Below, piece after piece: positions 7,556 to 14,016 of a stretch of 32,380 bases of DNA. The translations under genes and the position numbers were made by a program. The stretch is from contig NZ_MUBM01000127.1 in assembly GCF_002154505.1 (NCBI RefSeq), forward strand, positions 1-32,380, in the 5' to 3' direction. Below the pieces are notes generated by a model. The model made no database searches. It was not told the origin of the DNA and saw only the letters and a list, made by a program, of their open reading frames with translations. The first letter of the stretch is position 1; every line of letters begins with the position of its first letter. Source of the stretch: Streptomyces carpinensis. Lineage in GTDB: Bacteria; Actinomycetota; Actinomycetes; Streptomycetales; Streptomycetaceae.

Positions 7556-9391
7556 TCAACTCCCGGGGTAAGGCCAGGCGTTGGGCAGGCAGTGGATTCC
7601 GTCGTGGTCCAGGAACTTCGTCTGCTGCTGCATGACGGGCGCCAGTGCGCCGTCCTTGTCGCAGGTGACGTGGCCGTGACCCAGCCGATGGCCGACCTCG
7701 TGGTTGATCAGCATCTGCCGGTAGGCGTACATCTTGTCGCCGTAGGTCTTCGAGCCCTGCGCCCACCGGTAGGCGTTGATCATCACCCGCTCGGTGGCGG
7801 CCGAGTCGCAGGAGACGTTGTCCTCGGTGGTGTCCAGTCCGGACTTGGCGCACCAGGTGGCGGTGGTGCCGGGGCTGGCGAGCGTGATCACGAAGTCGGG
7901 CCGGCCGGAGGAGACGCGCTCGAAGGTGCGGGCACCGTCGTGGGCCCAGCTGCGGTCGTCGTTGAGCGTCTTCTGCACGGCCTCGGCGAAGAGCACGCCG
8001 TCGAGCCCCAGGCCCTCCTCGACGTCGACCCGGTAGGTGTACTTCCGGCCCTCGCCGGGCGCCTTGGCGACGCCCGGAACCGTCTCGAACCTGCCCGAGC
8101 CCTTCAAGGTCGGGCTGAGTTCGTACTTCGTGCTCATCTTCTGGTCGTACGTCAGCGGCGGCGCGGCGGGCGGGGCCGCCGCCTGCTGGTCCGTGTCCGC
8201 GCCGTCGTGGGTGTCGCGGGCCTGGTCGGTGGCGGACGGCGATCCATTGCCGGTGCCGGTGCGGCCGTCGGCGACCTGACCGGCGACGATGACGGCGAGC
8301 ACGGTGGTGACGGCGGCGGCCGCGATGCCGGTGAACGTGCGCCCCTTGCCGCCCCTGCCGGACGCGGGCGCTCCGGTGGCCGGGGCTATGTCCTCGCCGT
8401 CCCGCTCGGCCGTGGAGGCCGTGGAGGCCATCGCACCCGGGGCGGCGCCCCGGGCAGCGGTAGCCGGGGGGTTCTCGGAGGCGGCCGAGGGGTGCGCGCC
8501 GCCGCGCGGCCGGGGCGCGAAGACGTCGTCGTTCTCCTCGAAGGCGTCGAGGTAGTCCTGGCGGGGTCCACCGTGGGGTGCCTGCCGCTGCCGGGGTATC
8601 GGCACGCCGGGGCCGGTGGCCGGTCTCGCGGGAGGACCGGCCGAGGCGCCGAAACCGACGGCCCCCGGCCGCTTCGGCCCCGCACCGCCCGCCGCTCCGC
8701 TGCGCGGCCCCAACTCTCCCCAGCCGCCCCCGGCTTCCCGCTGCTCCGGGTGCCCACTACGAGCCCGCGGCACGCCACGGGCGGGCGTACCGTCGGGGAG
8801 ACGGGGGACGCCGTGCGCGGGCGTGCCGTCAGGGAGACGAGGGACTCCCTGCGCGGGCGTGCCGTCGGGCAGACGGGGGACGCCGCGCGCGGGCGTGCCG
8901 TCAGGCAGACGAGGGACGCCATGCGCGGGCGTGCCGTCAGGCAGACGAGGGACGCCATGCGCGGGCGTGCCGTCAGCGAAACGGGAGACACCGTGCGCCG
9001 GTGTCCCACCGGGGAAGCGGGGGACTCCCTGCGCGGGCGTGCCGTCCGGGAGACGCGGAACGCCGCGCGCGGGGGTTCCGCCGGTGAGACGGGGTGCCCC
9101 CGAGGGGTGACGGGGCGGCGCACCCGGGGCCGGGGCCGAGGGCCCCTCGGGGAAGTCGTGTGCTCCGTACGCCGGGCGGCTTCCGCCTGCCGGCCGCTGT
9201 CCGGGCAGCGGGCCGGAACCCGGCCACCGCTCGGGCGGCACCCCGCCCGGCCCCGGTCGGCCCTCAGGAGCCGCGCCCTGCGCCGGCAGGGGTCCCGCCT
9301 CCGGCCGGACTCGGCCGCCGTCCCGTGCTGCGGCTGTGTCCGCGGTGTTGTCGCCCTTCGCGACGGGTCCGCGACGGCTGTGGCGTCCCAC
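7556..9391 (-). CDS. DUF3152 metzincin-like membrane protein with 36-bp repeat region
   Basis: Predicted membrane-anchored zinc protease-like protein, 611 residues, related to M. tuberculosis Rv3207c. The order is: a Pro/Gly/Arg-rich cytoplasmic region; nine tandem 12-residue repeats of the type GTPAHGVPRLPD (residues 105-212); a second low-complexity stretch; one membrane helix (about 353-373); then an extracellular DUF3152 domain. That domain carries HEVGHRLGHGH (564-574), which fits the metzincin zinc pattern HExxHxxGxxH. PVMQQ follows as a possible Met-turn, and four Cys could pair. The GTG start at 9391 is preceded by GAGGGG, which overlaps the stop codon of the upstream hydrolase, so the two genes are probably cotranscribed. 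The repeat-rich N-terminal half is the unusual part. Protease activity is inferred from the motif only. Confidence 0.85.
   Translation of the reverse strand: MGRHSRRGPVAKGDNTADTAAARDGGRVRPEAGPLPAQGAAPEGRPGPGGVPPERWPGSGPLPGQRPAGGSRPAYGAHDFPEGPSAPAPGAPPRHPSGAPRLTGGTPARGVPRLPDGTPAQGVPRFPGGTPAHGVSRFADGTPAHGVPRLPDGTPAHGVPRLPDGTPARGVPRLPDGTPAQGVPRLPDGTPAHGVPRLPDGTPARGVPRARSGHPEQREAGGGWGELGPRSGAAGGAGPKRPGAVGFGASAGPPARPATGPGVPIPRQRQAPHGGPRQDYLDAFEENDDVFAPRPRGGAHPSAASENPPATAARGAAPGAMASTASTAERDGEDIAPATGAPASGRGGKGRTFTGIAAAAVTTVLAVIVAGQVADGRTGTGNGSPSATDQARDTHDGADTDQQAAAPPAAPPLTYDQKMSTKYELSPTLKGSGRFETVPGVAKAPGEGRKYTYRVDVEEGLGLDGVLFAEAVQKTLNDDRSWAHDGARTFERVSSGRPDFVITLASPGTTATWCAKSGLDTTEDNVSCDSAATERVMINAYRWAQGSKTYGDKMYAYRQMLINHEVGHRLGHGHVTCDKDGALAPVMQQQTKFLDHDGIHCLPNAWPYPGS
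8756..9079 (-). repeat. Nine in-frame tandem 36-bp repeats inside the DUF3152 gene
   Basis: Nine back-to-back 36-bp units encode GTPA(R/Q/H)GVPR(L/F)PD, with the last unit diverging to ARS. Neighbouring units are almost identical, with scattered third-base and R/Q/H changes. The length is exactly 324 bases and stays in frame. The units are contiguous with no spacers. Copy number is likely to vary between strains through slippage or recombination. Confidence 0.95.
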
Positions 9392-9399
9392 CTGGCCCC

Positions 9400-10461
9400 T
9401 CAGCCCCCCATGCTCACGCCGGAAGCCTCACCATCAGCCCCCGCACTGTCCGGACCGGCATGCTTTCCCGCCGGCGCCTCCCCCGTGTCGGCCGGCCCCG
9501 CCGGCGCCTCCCCGGTGTCCGCCAGCAGTTCCCGGAACGCCGTCGCCACCGTCTCCGGGTACTCCATCATCGCCACGTGCCCCGCGTCCGGCAGGGTCAG
9601 CAGGCGGGAGTCACGGAAGGCACGGGCGGCGCGCTGGGCCATGCGGTAGCCGACGAGCTGGTCCCGGCCGCCGTAGATCAGCAGTGTGGGCGCGAGGACA
9701 CGCTCGGCCTGGCGCCACAGTCCGTGCTGACCGCCCAGCGTGTACGCGTCCACGATCCCGCGCGCGGAGCGCGCCATCGAGTCCCAGAAGTAGGGAAGCC
9801 GCAGCCGGCGTTCCATCTCCTCCACCGCGTGGCGGAACCCCTCGGGCGTGACCCGGCCCGGGTCGCCGTAGCACAGGGCCATGACTCCGCGGACCCGCTG
9901 CTCCGCCGTCCACTCCCGGGTGAGCCGGGTGAAGAGGGCGGCCACACCGGGCAGCGCGAGCAGCCCGGTCGGCACGGCGCTGCGCTGCACCCGCAGCTCG
10001 GGCAGCGCGGGCGAGACCAGCGTCAGCGTCCGGACGAGATCCGGGCGCAGCGCGGCGACGCGCGTCGAGACGGCACCGCCCAGCGAGTTGCCGAGCAGGT
10101 GGACCGGCCCGCGGCCGGAGGCGTCCAGGAAGCGGATCGCCGCGCGGGCGTGGGCGGTGACCGAGTAGTTGCCGTCGTCCGGCGGCGGGGAGTCCCCGAA
10201 GCCCGGCAGGTCGATCGCCTCTCCGTCGACGACGTCGTCCAGCAGCGCCATCAGGGCCGACCAGTTCTGCGAGGAGCCGCCGAGCCCGTGGACGTACAGC
10301 GCGGGCGGCAGGCCCTTGCGGGCGGGCGGCCTGGAACGCACCGCCAGGGTGATCCCCGACAGGCTGACCGAGCGCAGTCGTTCGCCCTCCTCGACCCTGA
10401 CGGGCGCCACCCTGGGAAGAACGTTGGCGGGCGGCGCGGAGGGCAGCTCGGTCGAAGACAT
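9400..10461 (-). CDS. Alpha/beta hydrolase
   Basis: Serine hydrolase of the alpha/beta fold, 353 residues, probably cytoplasmic; substrate unknown. The catalytic parts are visible: oxyanion region HGLGGSSQNW (58-67), nucleophile Ser126 in GNSLGG, acid Asp267 in YGGRDQLV and His295 in DAGHVAMMEYP. The region 150-250 forms the cap domain. The C-terminus after about 313 is a low-complexity tail with the repeat ADTGEAPAG twice, and it looks disordered. ATG at 10461 starts the gene. Its TGA is eight bases before the DUF3152 start, so the two are likely one transcript. It diverges from the small acidic protein gene. Confidence 0.88.
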   Translation of the reverse strand: MSSTELPSAPPANVLPRVAPVRVEEGERLRSVSLSGITLAVRSRPPARKGLPPALYVHGLGGSSQNWSALMALLDDVVDGEAIDLPGFGDSPPPDDGNYSVTAHARAAIRFLDASGRGPVHLLGNSLGGAVSTRVAALRPDLVRTLTLVSPALPELRVQRSAVPTGLLALPGVAALFTRLTREWTAEQRVRGVMALCYGDPGRVTPEGFRHAVEEMERRLRLPYFWDSMARSARGIVDAYTLGGQHGLWRQAERVLAPTLLIYGGRDQLVGYRMAQRAARAFRDSRLLTLPDAGHVAMMEYPETVATAFRELLADTGEAPAGPADTGEAPAGKHAGPDSAGADGEASGVSMGG

Positions 10462-10648
10462 GCGGCAATGTTACGAGACGATCACGTACTGGTTCATGTG
10501 TTCGCCGTCACAGATCACTGTCAATCAGAGCCGTGTTCGGCGCCCGAACCACATGGCGTGCACATCGGGTGTCTCCTACGCTCGTACAGAGGGCACCCGC
10601 ATGTAGCCCCTGAGTCTTCCAGGGACACTCACAAGAAGGGAGCCCAGC

Positions 10649-10873
10649 ATGGCAGTCGATCCCACCGATCCCGAGACGTTCGAGAACGAGGAGGAGGAGA
10701 ACGCCACGGAGATCGACGTCGAGGCCCCGGAGGGCGACGCCGCCGAGCAGCACGCCGACCTCGCACAGGAACACGACGACCCTCTGACGGGTGTGGACCC
10801 CGACCGGGCGAACGAGGCCGACCTTCTCGAGCAGGCGCGGGTCGTGTCCATCGACGAGGACGACTACCGCTGA
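10649..10873 (+). CDS. Small acidic protein of unknown function
   Basis: A 74-residue protein dominated by Asp and Glu (ENEEEENATEIDVEAPEGD near the start, SIDEDDYR at the end) with few basic residues. I see no signal peptide, membrane helix or known domain, and it is likely disordered. The ATG is preceded by AAGGGAG at an ideal distance, so it is a real gene. It lies between the hydrolase (divergent) and a TetR gene. A row of degenerate 16-base repeats begins at its last codons. It is not Pup: the C-terminal GGE/GGQ is absent. I do not recognise the function. Confidence 0.75.
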   Translation: MAVDPTDPETFENEEEENATEIDVEAPEGDAAEQHADLAQEHDDPLTGVDPDRANEADLLEQARVVSIDEDDYR

Positions 10874-10966
10874 CGGCCGACCACCGGTGACGGGGCACTG
10901 GTACGAACGACCACCGGTGACGGACGACCATCGGCGACAGATGGCGCGAGGGACCATCGCTGAACA
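10861..10966 (+). repeat. Five degenerate 16-base repeats starting at the stop codon of the acidic protein gene
   Basis: Copies at 10861, 10878, 10908, 10925 and 10951 follow CGACCAYCGSTGACGG with a few changes. The 10878 and 10908 copies are identical and contain CACCGGTG. The first copy includes the last codons and TGA stop of the acidic protein gene. The spacings are 17, 30, 17 and 26 bases. Confidence 0.7.
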
Positions 10967-11003
10967 GCAATAAAGGGTTTATATGCCCCATCTGAACCCG
11001 TTC

Positions 11004-11023
11004 GAAACCTTTGGACCGGTTTC
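11004..11023. promoter_or_regulatory. Candidate operator upstream of the TetR gene
   Basis: GAAACC (11004-11009) and GGTTTC (11018-11023) form a perfect inverted repeat with an 8-base spacer, about 110 bases before the TetR start. Smaller symmetric elements with ACCG/CGGT half-sites follow in the same leader (near 11026-11035 and 11069-11078). The geometry suits a TetR dimer acting on its own promoter. Confidence 0.4.
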
Positions 11024-11133
11024 ATCACCGTCCGGTACGTGAAATTCTGCGCTCGCACCGCGCACAGTACGGTTACCGAAAAGTACGATGACGACGCGGC
11101 GCACACCGCACAGGGACGACTTTGGGAGGCGGC

Positions 11134-11778
11134 GTGACAGCCATCGAGCAGACAGAGGCGGCACGCCCGCGAGGCACGCGCCTGCCGCGCCGTGCCCGAC
11201 GGAACCAGCTGCTGGGCGCCGCCCAGGAAGTCTTCGTGGCACAGGGCTACCACGCGGCCGCGATGGACGACATCGCCGAGCGCGCCGGCGTCAGCAAGCC
11301 GGTGCTCTACCAGCACTTCCCGGGCAAGCTCGACCTCTACCTCGCGCTGCTGGACCAGCACTGCGAGTCGCTCATCCAGTCCGTGCGCAACGCACTGGCG
11401 TCGACGACGGACAACAAGCAGCGCGTGCGGGCCACCATGGACGCCTACTTCGCGTACGTCGAGGACGACGGCGGGGCGTTCCGGCTGGTCTTCGAGTCCG
11501 ACCTGACGAACGAGCCCGCGGTGCGCGAGCGCGTCGACAAGGTCACGAACGAGTGCGCCGAGGCGATCTGCGACGTCATCGCCGAGGACACCGGCCTCTC
11601 GCGCGCCGAGTCGATGCTGCTCGCCTCCGGCCTGGGCGGCCTCGCCCAGGTGGTGGCGCGCTCGTGGCTGCACAGCGACCGCAGCGTCCCGCGCGACCAG
11701 GCGGTCCAGTTGCTGACGTCCCTGGCGTGGCGCGGAATCGCGGGCTTCCCGCTGCACGGCAGCGAACAGCACCACTGA
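11134..11778 (+). CDS. TetR-family transcriptional regulator
   Basis: DNA-binding repressor-type protein of 214 residues. The N-terminal helix-turn-helix reads MDDIAERAGVSKPVLYQHFPGKLDLYLALL (about 44-73, shown in part: AGVSKPVLYQHFPGK). The rest is the alpha-helical ligand and dimer domain, with FRLVFESDLTNEP typical of this subgroup. I chose GTG at 11134 because GGGAGG sits just upstream; a TTG at 11122 lies inside that ribosome site. It resembles M. tuberculosis Rv3208 and, as there, sits next to DUF3107. The ligand and targets are unknown. The inverted repeats in its leader suggest self-regulation. Confidence 0.9.
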   Translation: MTAIEQTEAARPRGTRLPRRARRNQLLGAAQEVFVAQGYHAAAMDDIAERAGVSKPVLYQHFPGKLDLYLALLDQHCESLIQSVRNALASTTDNKQRVRATMDAYFAYVEDDGGAFRLVFESDLTNEPAVRERVDKVTNECAEAICDVIAEDTGLSRAESMLLASGLGGLAQVVARSWLHSDRSVPRDQAVQLLTSLAWRGIAGFPLHGSEQHH

Positions 11779-11795
11779 GCGCATCGCTGAGCCGA

Positions 11796-11848
11796 CCCGC
11801 CGGCAGCCGGGCCGAAGCGGCGGACGGCCCGGCCGAAGGGCCGGCGGG
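11796..11848 (+). terminator. Nested hairpin after the TetR gene
   Basis: A 9-bp outer stem (11796-11804 with 11840-11848) encloses an 8-bp inner stem (11806-11813 with 11826-11833), both perfect. An alternative hairpin, CCGGCC with GGCCGG around a GAAG loop near 11830-11845, would compete with it. It lies 18 bases after the TetR stop and before the DUF3107 leader. It could be a terminator or an RNA switch between two forms. Confidence 0.5.
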
Positions 11849-11996
11849 AAGCGACGCGCGGGCCGACGCCTTGTTCCCGTCGGCTGTTCGCTCCTGGCGT
11901 TCTTCCGCTGAGCGTGCTCGTCCCCTCACCGGGCTAATGTGTGCTGGTACGGTGCGGAAGGTCGCGCACTTCACTGACCGTCGGAGGGACATAGCC

Positions 11997-12224
11997 GTGG
12001 AGGTCAAGATCGGCGTGCAGCACGCGCCCCGCGAGATCGTTCTGGAGAGCGGTCAGAGCCCCGAGGAGGTCGAGCAGGCGGTGGCCGAGGCGCTGGCCGG
12101 CAAGTCGCAGCTGCTGACCCTCGTGGACGAGCACGGCCGCAAGGTGCTGGTCCCCGCCGAGCGTCTCGCGTACGTCGAGCTGGGCGAGCCGTCCCCGCGC
12201 AAGGTGGGCTTCGGCGCGCTGTAG
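11997..12224 (+). CDS. DUF3107 family protein (TB9.4-like)
   Basis: A 75-residue conserved actinobacterial protein (MEVKIGVQHAPREIVLES, EEVEQAVAEAL, DEHGRKVLVPAERLAYVELG). The GTG start follows GGAGGGAC at a good distance. The length and sequence match the DUF3107 family, which in mycobacteria (Rv3208A/TB9.4) also lies right after the TetR gene. It has no membrane helix or signal peptide. The biochemical role is not known. A very strong terminator follows it, so transcription ends here. The region 11849-11996 is its leader; a possible -10 (TACGGT, 11948-11953) is seen but no clear -35. Confidence 0.9.
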   Translation: MEVKIGVQHAPREIVLESGQSPEEVEQAVAEALAGKSQLLTLVDEHGRKVLVPAERLAYVELGEPSPRKVGFGAL

Positions 12225-12247
12225 TCTCGGCCGAACAAGACGAGCCG

Positions 12248-12282
12248 GAGGGGCCCGGCGGTGAGACACCGCCGGGCCCCTC
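12248..12282 (+). terminator. Strong terminator after the DUF3107 gene
   Basis: A perfect 16-bp GC-rich stem (12248-12263 with 12267-12282) has a 3-base loop and starts 23 bases after the DUF3107 stop. Confidence 0.9.
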
Positions 12283-12500
12283 TGACGTTCCACACGCGTG
12301 CGGCACGGCTGCCGAGCCCCGTCGCACGAGGCGCACAGCCCGCTGCCCGGGGCGCACAGCCCGGCGTTGCGGCCCGAGCCGCTCCGCCGGTACACAGACG
12401 CCGCACAATCGGCCCACAGGGGAGGGTTGCATTCCGCAGGTCAGGGGTATGACCGGCTAGGACCGTCTGGCACCGGCCGACCGTGTGGGAGGGAACCCTC

Positions 12501-12770
12501 ATGTTCTTGGAAACGTTCGGCTCCGCCGTGCTCGGTCTACTGCTCGGCTGGGCCGCGTTCCACCGCCTGGCCCACCGGCTGCCGTCCCGCCTGCTGGTCC
12601 TGTCGACCGGCGTCGCGGGCGCGCTGTTCGGCGGGTTCGTCACCCACAGCGCGCTGGGCTCCAGCGGCATCCTTCCGAACCTGATCGGCGCGGCGGTCGT
12701 CTCCGCCGCCTCCCTCTCCCTGCTGCTGCGCCCGGCCGGCCGCCTTCGCCGACGATCCCTGACGGCGTAG
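12501..12770 (+). CDS. Small integral membrane protein
   Basis: An 89-residue protein with three hydrophobic segments: about 5-22 (TFGSAVLGLLLGWAAFH), 33-52 (LSTGVAGALFGGFV) and 62-80 (NLIGAAVVSAASLSLLL). It ends in a basic tail (RPAGRLRRRSLTA). The glycine spacing resembles GlsB/YeaQ/YmgE-type small membrane proteins, but this is only a resemblance. The ATG at 12501 is chosen because GGGAGGG lies 8 bases upstream; the in-frame GTG at 12483 would place that site inside the gene. It is convergent with the ferritin-fold gene. The preceding 218 bases (12283-12500) are its leader, with the direct repeat GGCGCACAGCCCG twice and no clear promoter. Confidence 0.75.
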   Translation: MFLETFGSAVLGLLLGWAAFHRLAHRLPSRLLVLSTGVAGALFGGFVTHSALGSSGILPNLIGAAVVSAASLSLLLRPAGRLRRRSLTA

Positions 12771-12782
12771 CCGCCCGAGGAC

Positions 12783-12801
12783 CGCCGGAAACCGTCCGGC
12801 G
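12783..12801. terminator. Convergent hairpin between membrane protein and ferritin-fold gene
   Basis: A perfect 7-bp stem (CGCCGGA at 12783-12789, TCCGGCG at 12795-12801) with a 5-base loop lies in the 87-base gap between two converging genes. It could serve both strands. Confidence 0.5.
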
Positions 12802-12857
12802 ACCACAACGGGCCCGCGGCCGCAGGGCAGCCGAACCGCCCGCCGCCGCGGAGCGCG

Positions 12858-13604
12858 CTACGCGGCCAGGCCCAGCGCGGCCATCCGCTTGGTGTGCGCC
12901 TCGGTGATCCGCGAGAACATCCTGCCGACCTCGGCGAGGTCGAAGCCGTCCGCGACTCCGCCGACGAGCATCGTGGACAGCGCGTCCCGGTCGGCCACCA
13001 CCCGCTGGGACTGCGACAGGGCCTCGCCCATCAGGCGCCGCGCCCACAGCGCGAGCCGGCCGCCCACGCGCGGGTCCGCGTCGATCGCCGCGCGCACCTT
13101 CTCCACCGCGAACCCGGCGTGACCGGTGTCGTCGAGGACGGCGAGGACCAGCTCGCGCGTGTCGGAGTCCAGGCGGACGGCGACCTCGCGGTAGAAGTCG
13201 CTGGCGATCGAGTCGCCGACGTAGGCCTTGACGAGCCCCTCCAGCCAGTCCGAGGGGGCCGTCTGCTTGTGGAATCCGTCGAGCGCGGCGACGAACGGGT
13301 CCATCGCGGCGGTCGGCTCCTGCCCGATCTCCGCGAGCCGGTCGCGTAGCCGCTCGAAGTGGTGGAACTCGGCCGAGGCCATCTTCGCCAGCTCGGCCTT
13401 GTCCGCGAGGGTGGGCGCCAGCTTGGCGTCCTCCGCGAGGCGCTCGAACGCCGCCAGCTCGCCGTACGCCAGCGCGCCGAGCAGGTCCACCACCGCGGCG
13501 CGGTACTGCGGGTCGGCGGCGGCCGTCGCCCAGTCCTGGGCGGCGATCCCGGTGCGTTCGGCGGGCGCGTCGGCGGCGTTCTCAGGCTTGTCAGAGCTCG
13601 TCAT
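12858..13604 (-). CDS. Ferritin-fold (MiaE-like) diiron protein
   Basis: A 248-residue all-alpha protein of the MiaE_2/ferritin-like group, homologous to M. tuberculosis Rv3210c. Candidate metal ligands fall on the helices as expected: Glu49 (AYGELAAFE), Glu79 and His82 (ASAEFHHFE), Asp131/Glu140 (GDSIASDFYRE) and Asp159/His162 (DDTGHAGF). The family name suggests tRNA hydroxylation, but for the actinobacterial group this is unproven. Chosen start: ATG at 13604. No ribosome site is seen, but TATTGT at 13616-13611 suggests a leaderless message. The long upstream extension of the open frame lacks coding character. It is divergent from the helicase. Confidence 0.85.
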   Translation of the reverse strand: MTSSDKPENAADAPAERTGIAAQDWATAAADPQYRAAVVDLLGALAYGELAAFERLAEDAKLAPTLADKAELAKMASAEFHHFERLRDRLAEIGQEPTAAMDPFVAALDGFHKQTAPSDWLEGLVKAYVGDSIASDFYREVAVRLDSDTRELVLAVLDDTGHAGFAVEKVRAAIDADPRVGGRLALWARRLMGEALSQSQRVVADRDALSTMLVGGVADGFDLAEVGRMFSRITEAHTKRMAALGLAA

Positions 13605-14016
13605 GAAGCGCACAATAGCCCGCCCACCGCCCCTTCGAAGGGCCTGGTCAACCAGTGTGACGACGACTACGTGACCAAATCGGCCATCGCGTGTGCACGA
13701 TTCCGGGGTATGGTGGTAATGCGCCTGCTGAGTACGCCGACGTTTTCCGACGTACATCGACAGGCCGCACGCATGAGGATGCCCGGTCGGTGGCCCGATC
13801 GGCTCCGACCCGACAGCCCTCCCTGGCCGTACGCCACTGTGCGTACGACGACCGGAGGGACCTCCAAGCGGTACGAGCGCTAGAGCGTCGGCAGAGGTCC
13901 CGTGTCATACGGCTTGCCCGAGCGGTATGCCCGTACGGCGGCCGACGTCCCCAGGCACGGTCACGGATACGACCCCCGCGCTCGCCTCGCGCCGCGCAAA
14001 CAGAAGAGGCAGCACC
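13605..14016 (+). promoter_or_regulatory. Long leader of the DEAD-box helicase gene
   Basis: About 410 bases separate the ferritin-fold start from the best helicase start. A possible -10 (TATGGT, 13709-13714) is seen without a consensus -35. Inside lie a hairpin (CGTACGC 13828-13834 with GCGTACG 13841-13847, 6-base loop) and a possible 14-residue ORF (GTG 13839 to TAG 13883, ending SKRYER). Direct repeats of CCGACGT lie near 13737-13755. Long structured leaders are common for bacterial RNA helicase genes that respond to cold or control themselves. No other gene is seen here. Confidence 0.45.

Noticed and set aside
8756..9079. 36-bp repeats considered as a CRISPR array
   Set aside because: The units are directly joined without spacers, stay in frame and encode a regular peptide inside a clear gene. 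No cas gene is present.
10649..10873. Acidic small protein as a Pup-like modifier
   Set aside because: It lacks the C-terminal Gly-Gly-Glu/Gln of Pup and has no proteasome genes beside it.
12427..12453. TTGCAT and TATGAC as a promoter for the small membrane protein
   Set aside because: The spacer is only 15 bases and the -10 is poor, so I do not list it as a feature.
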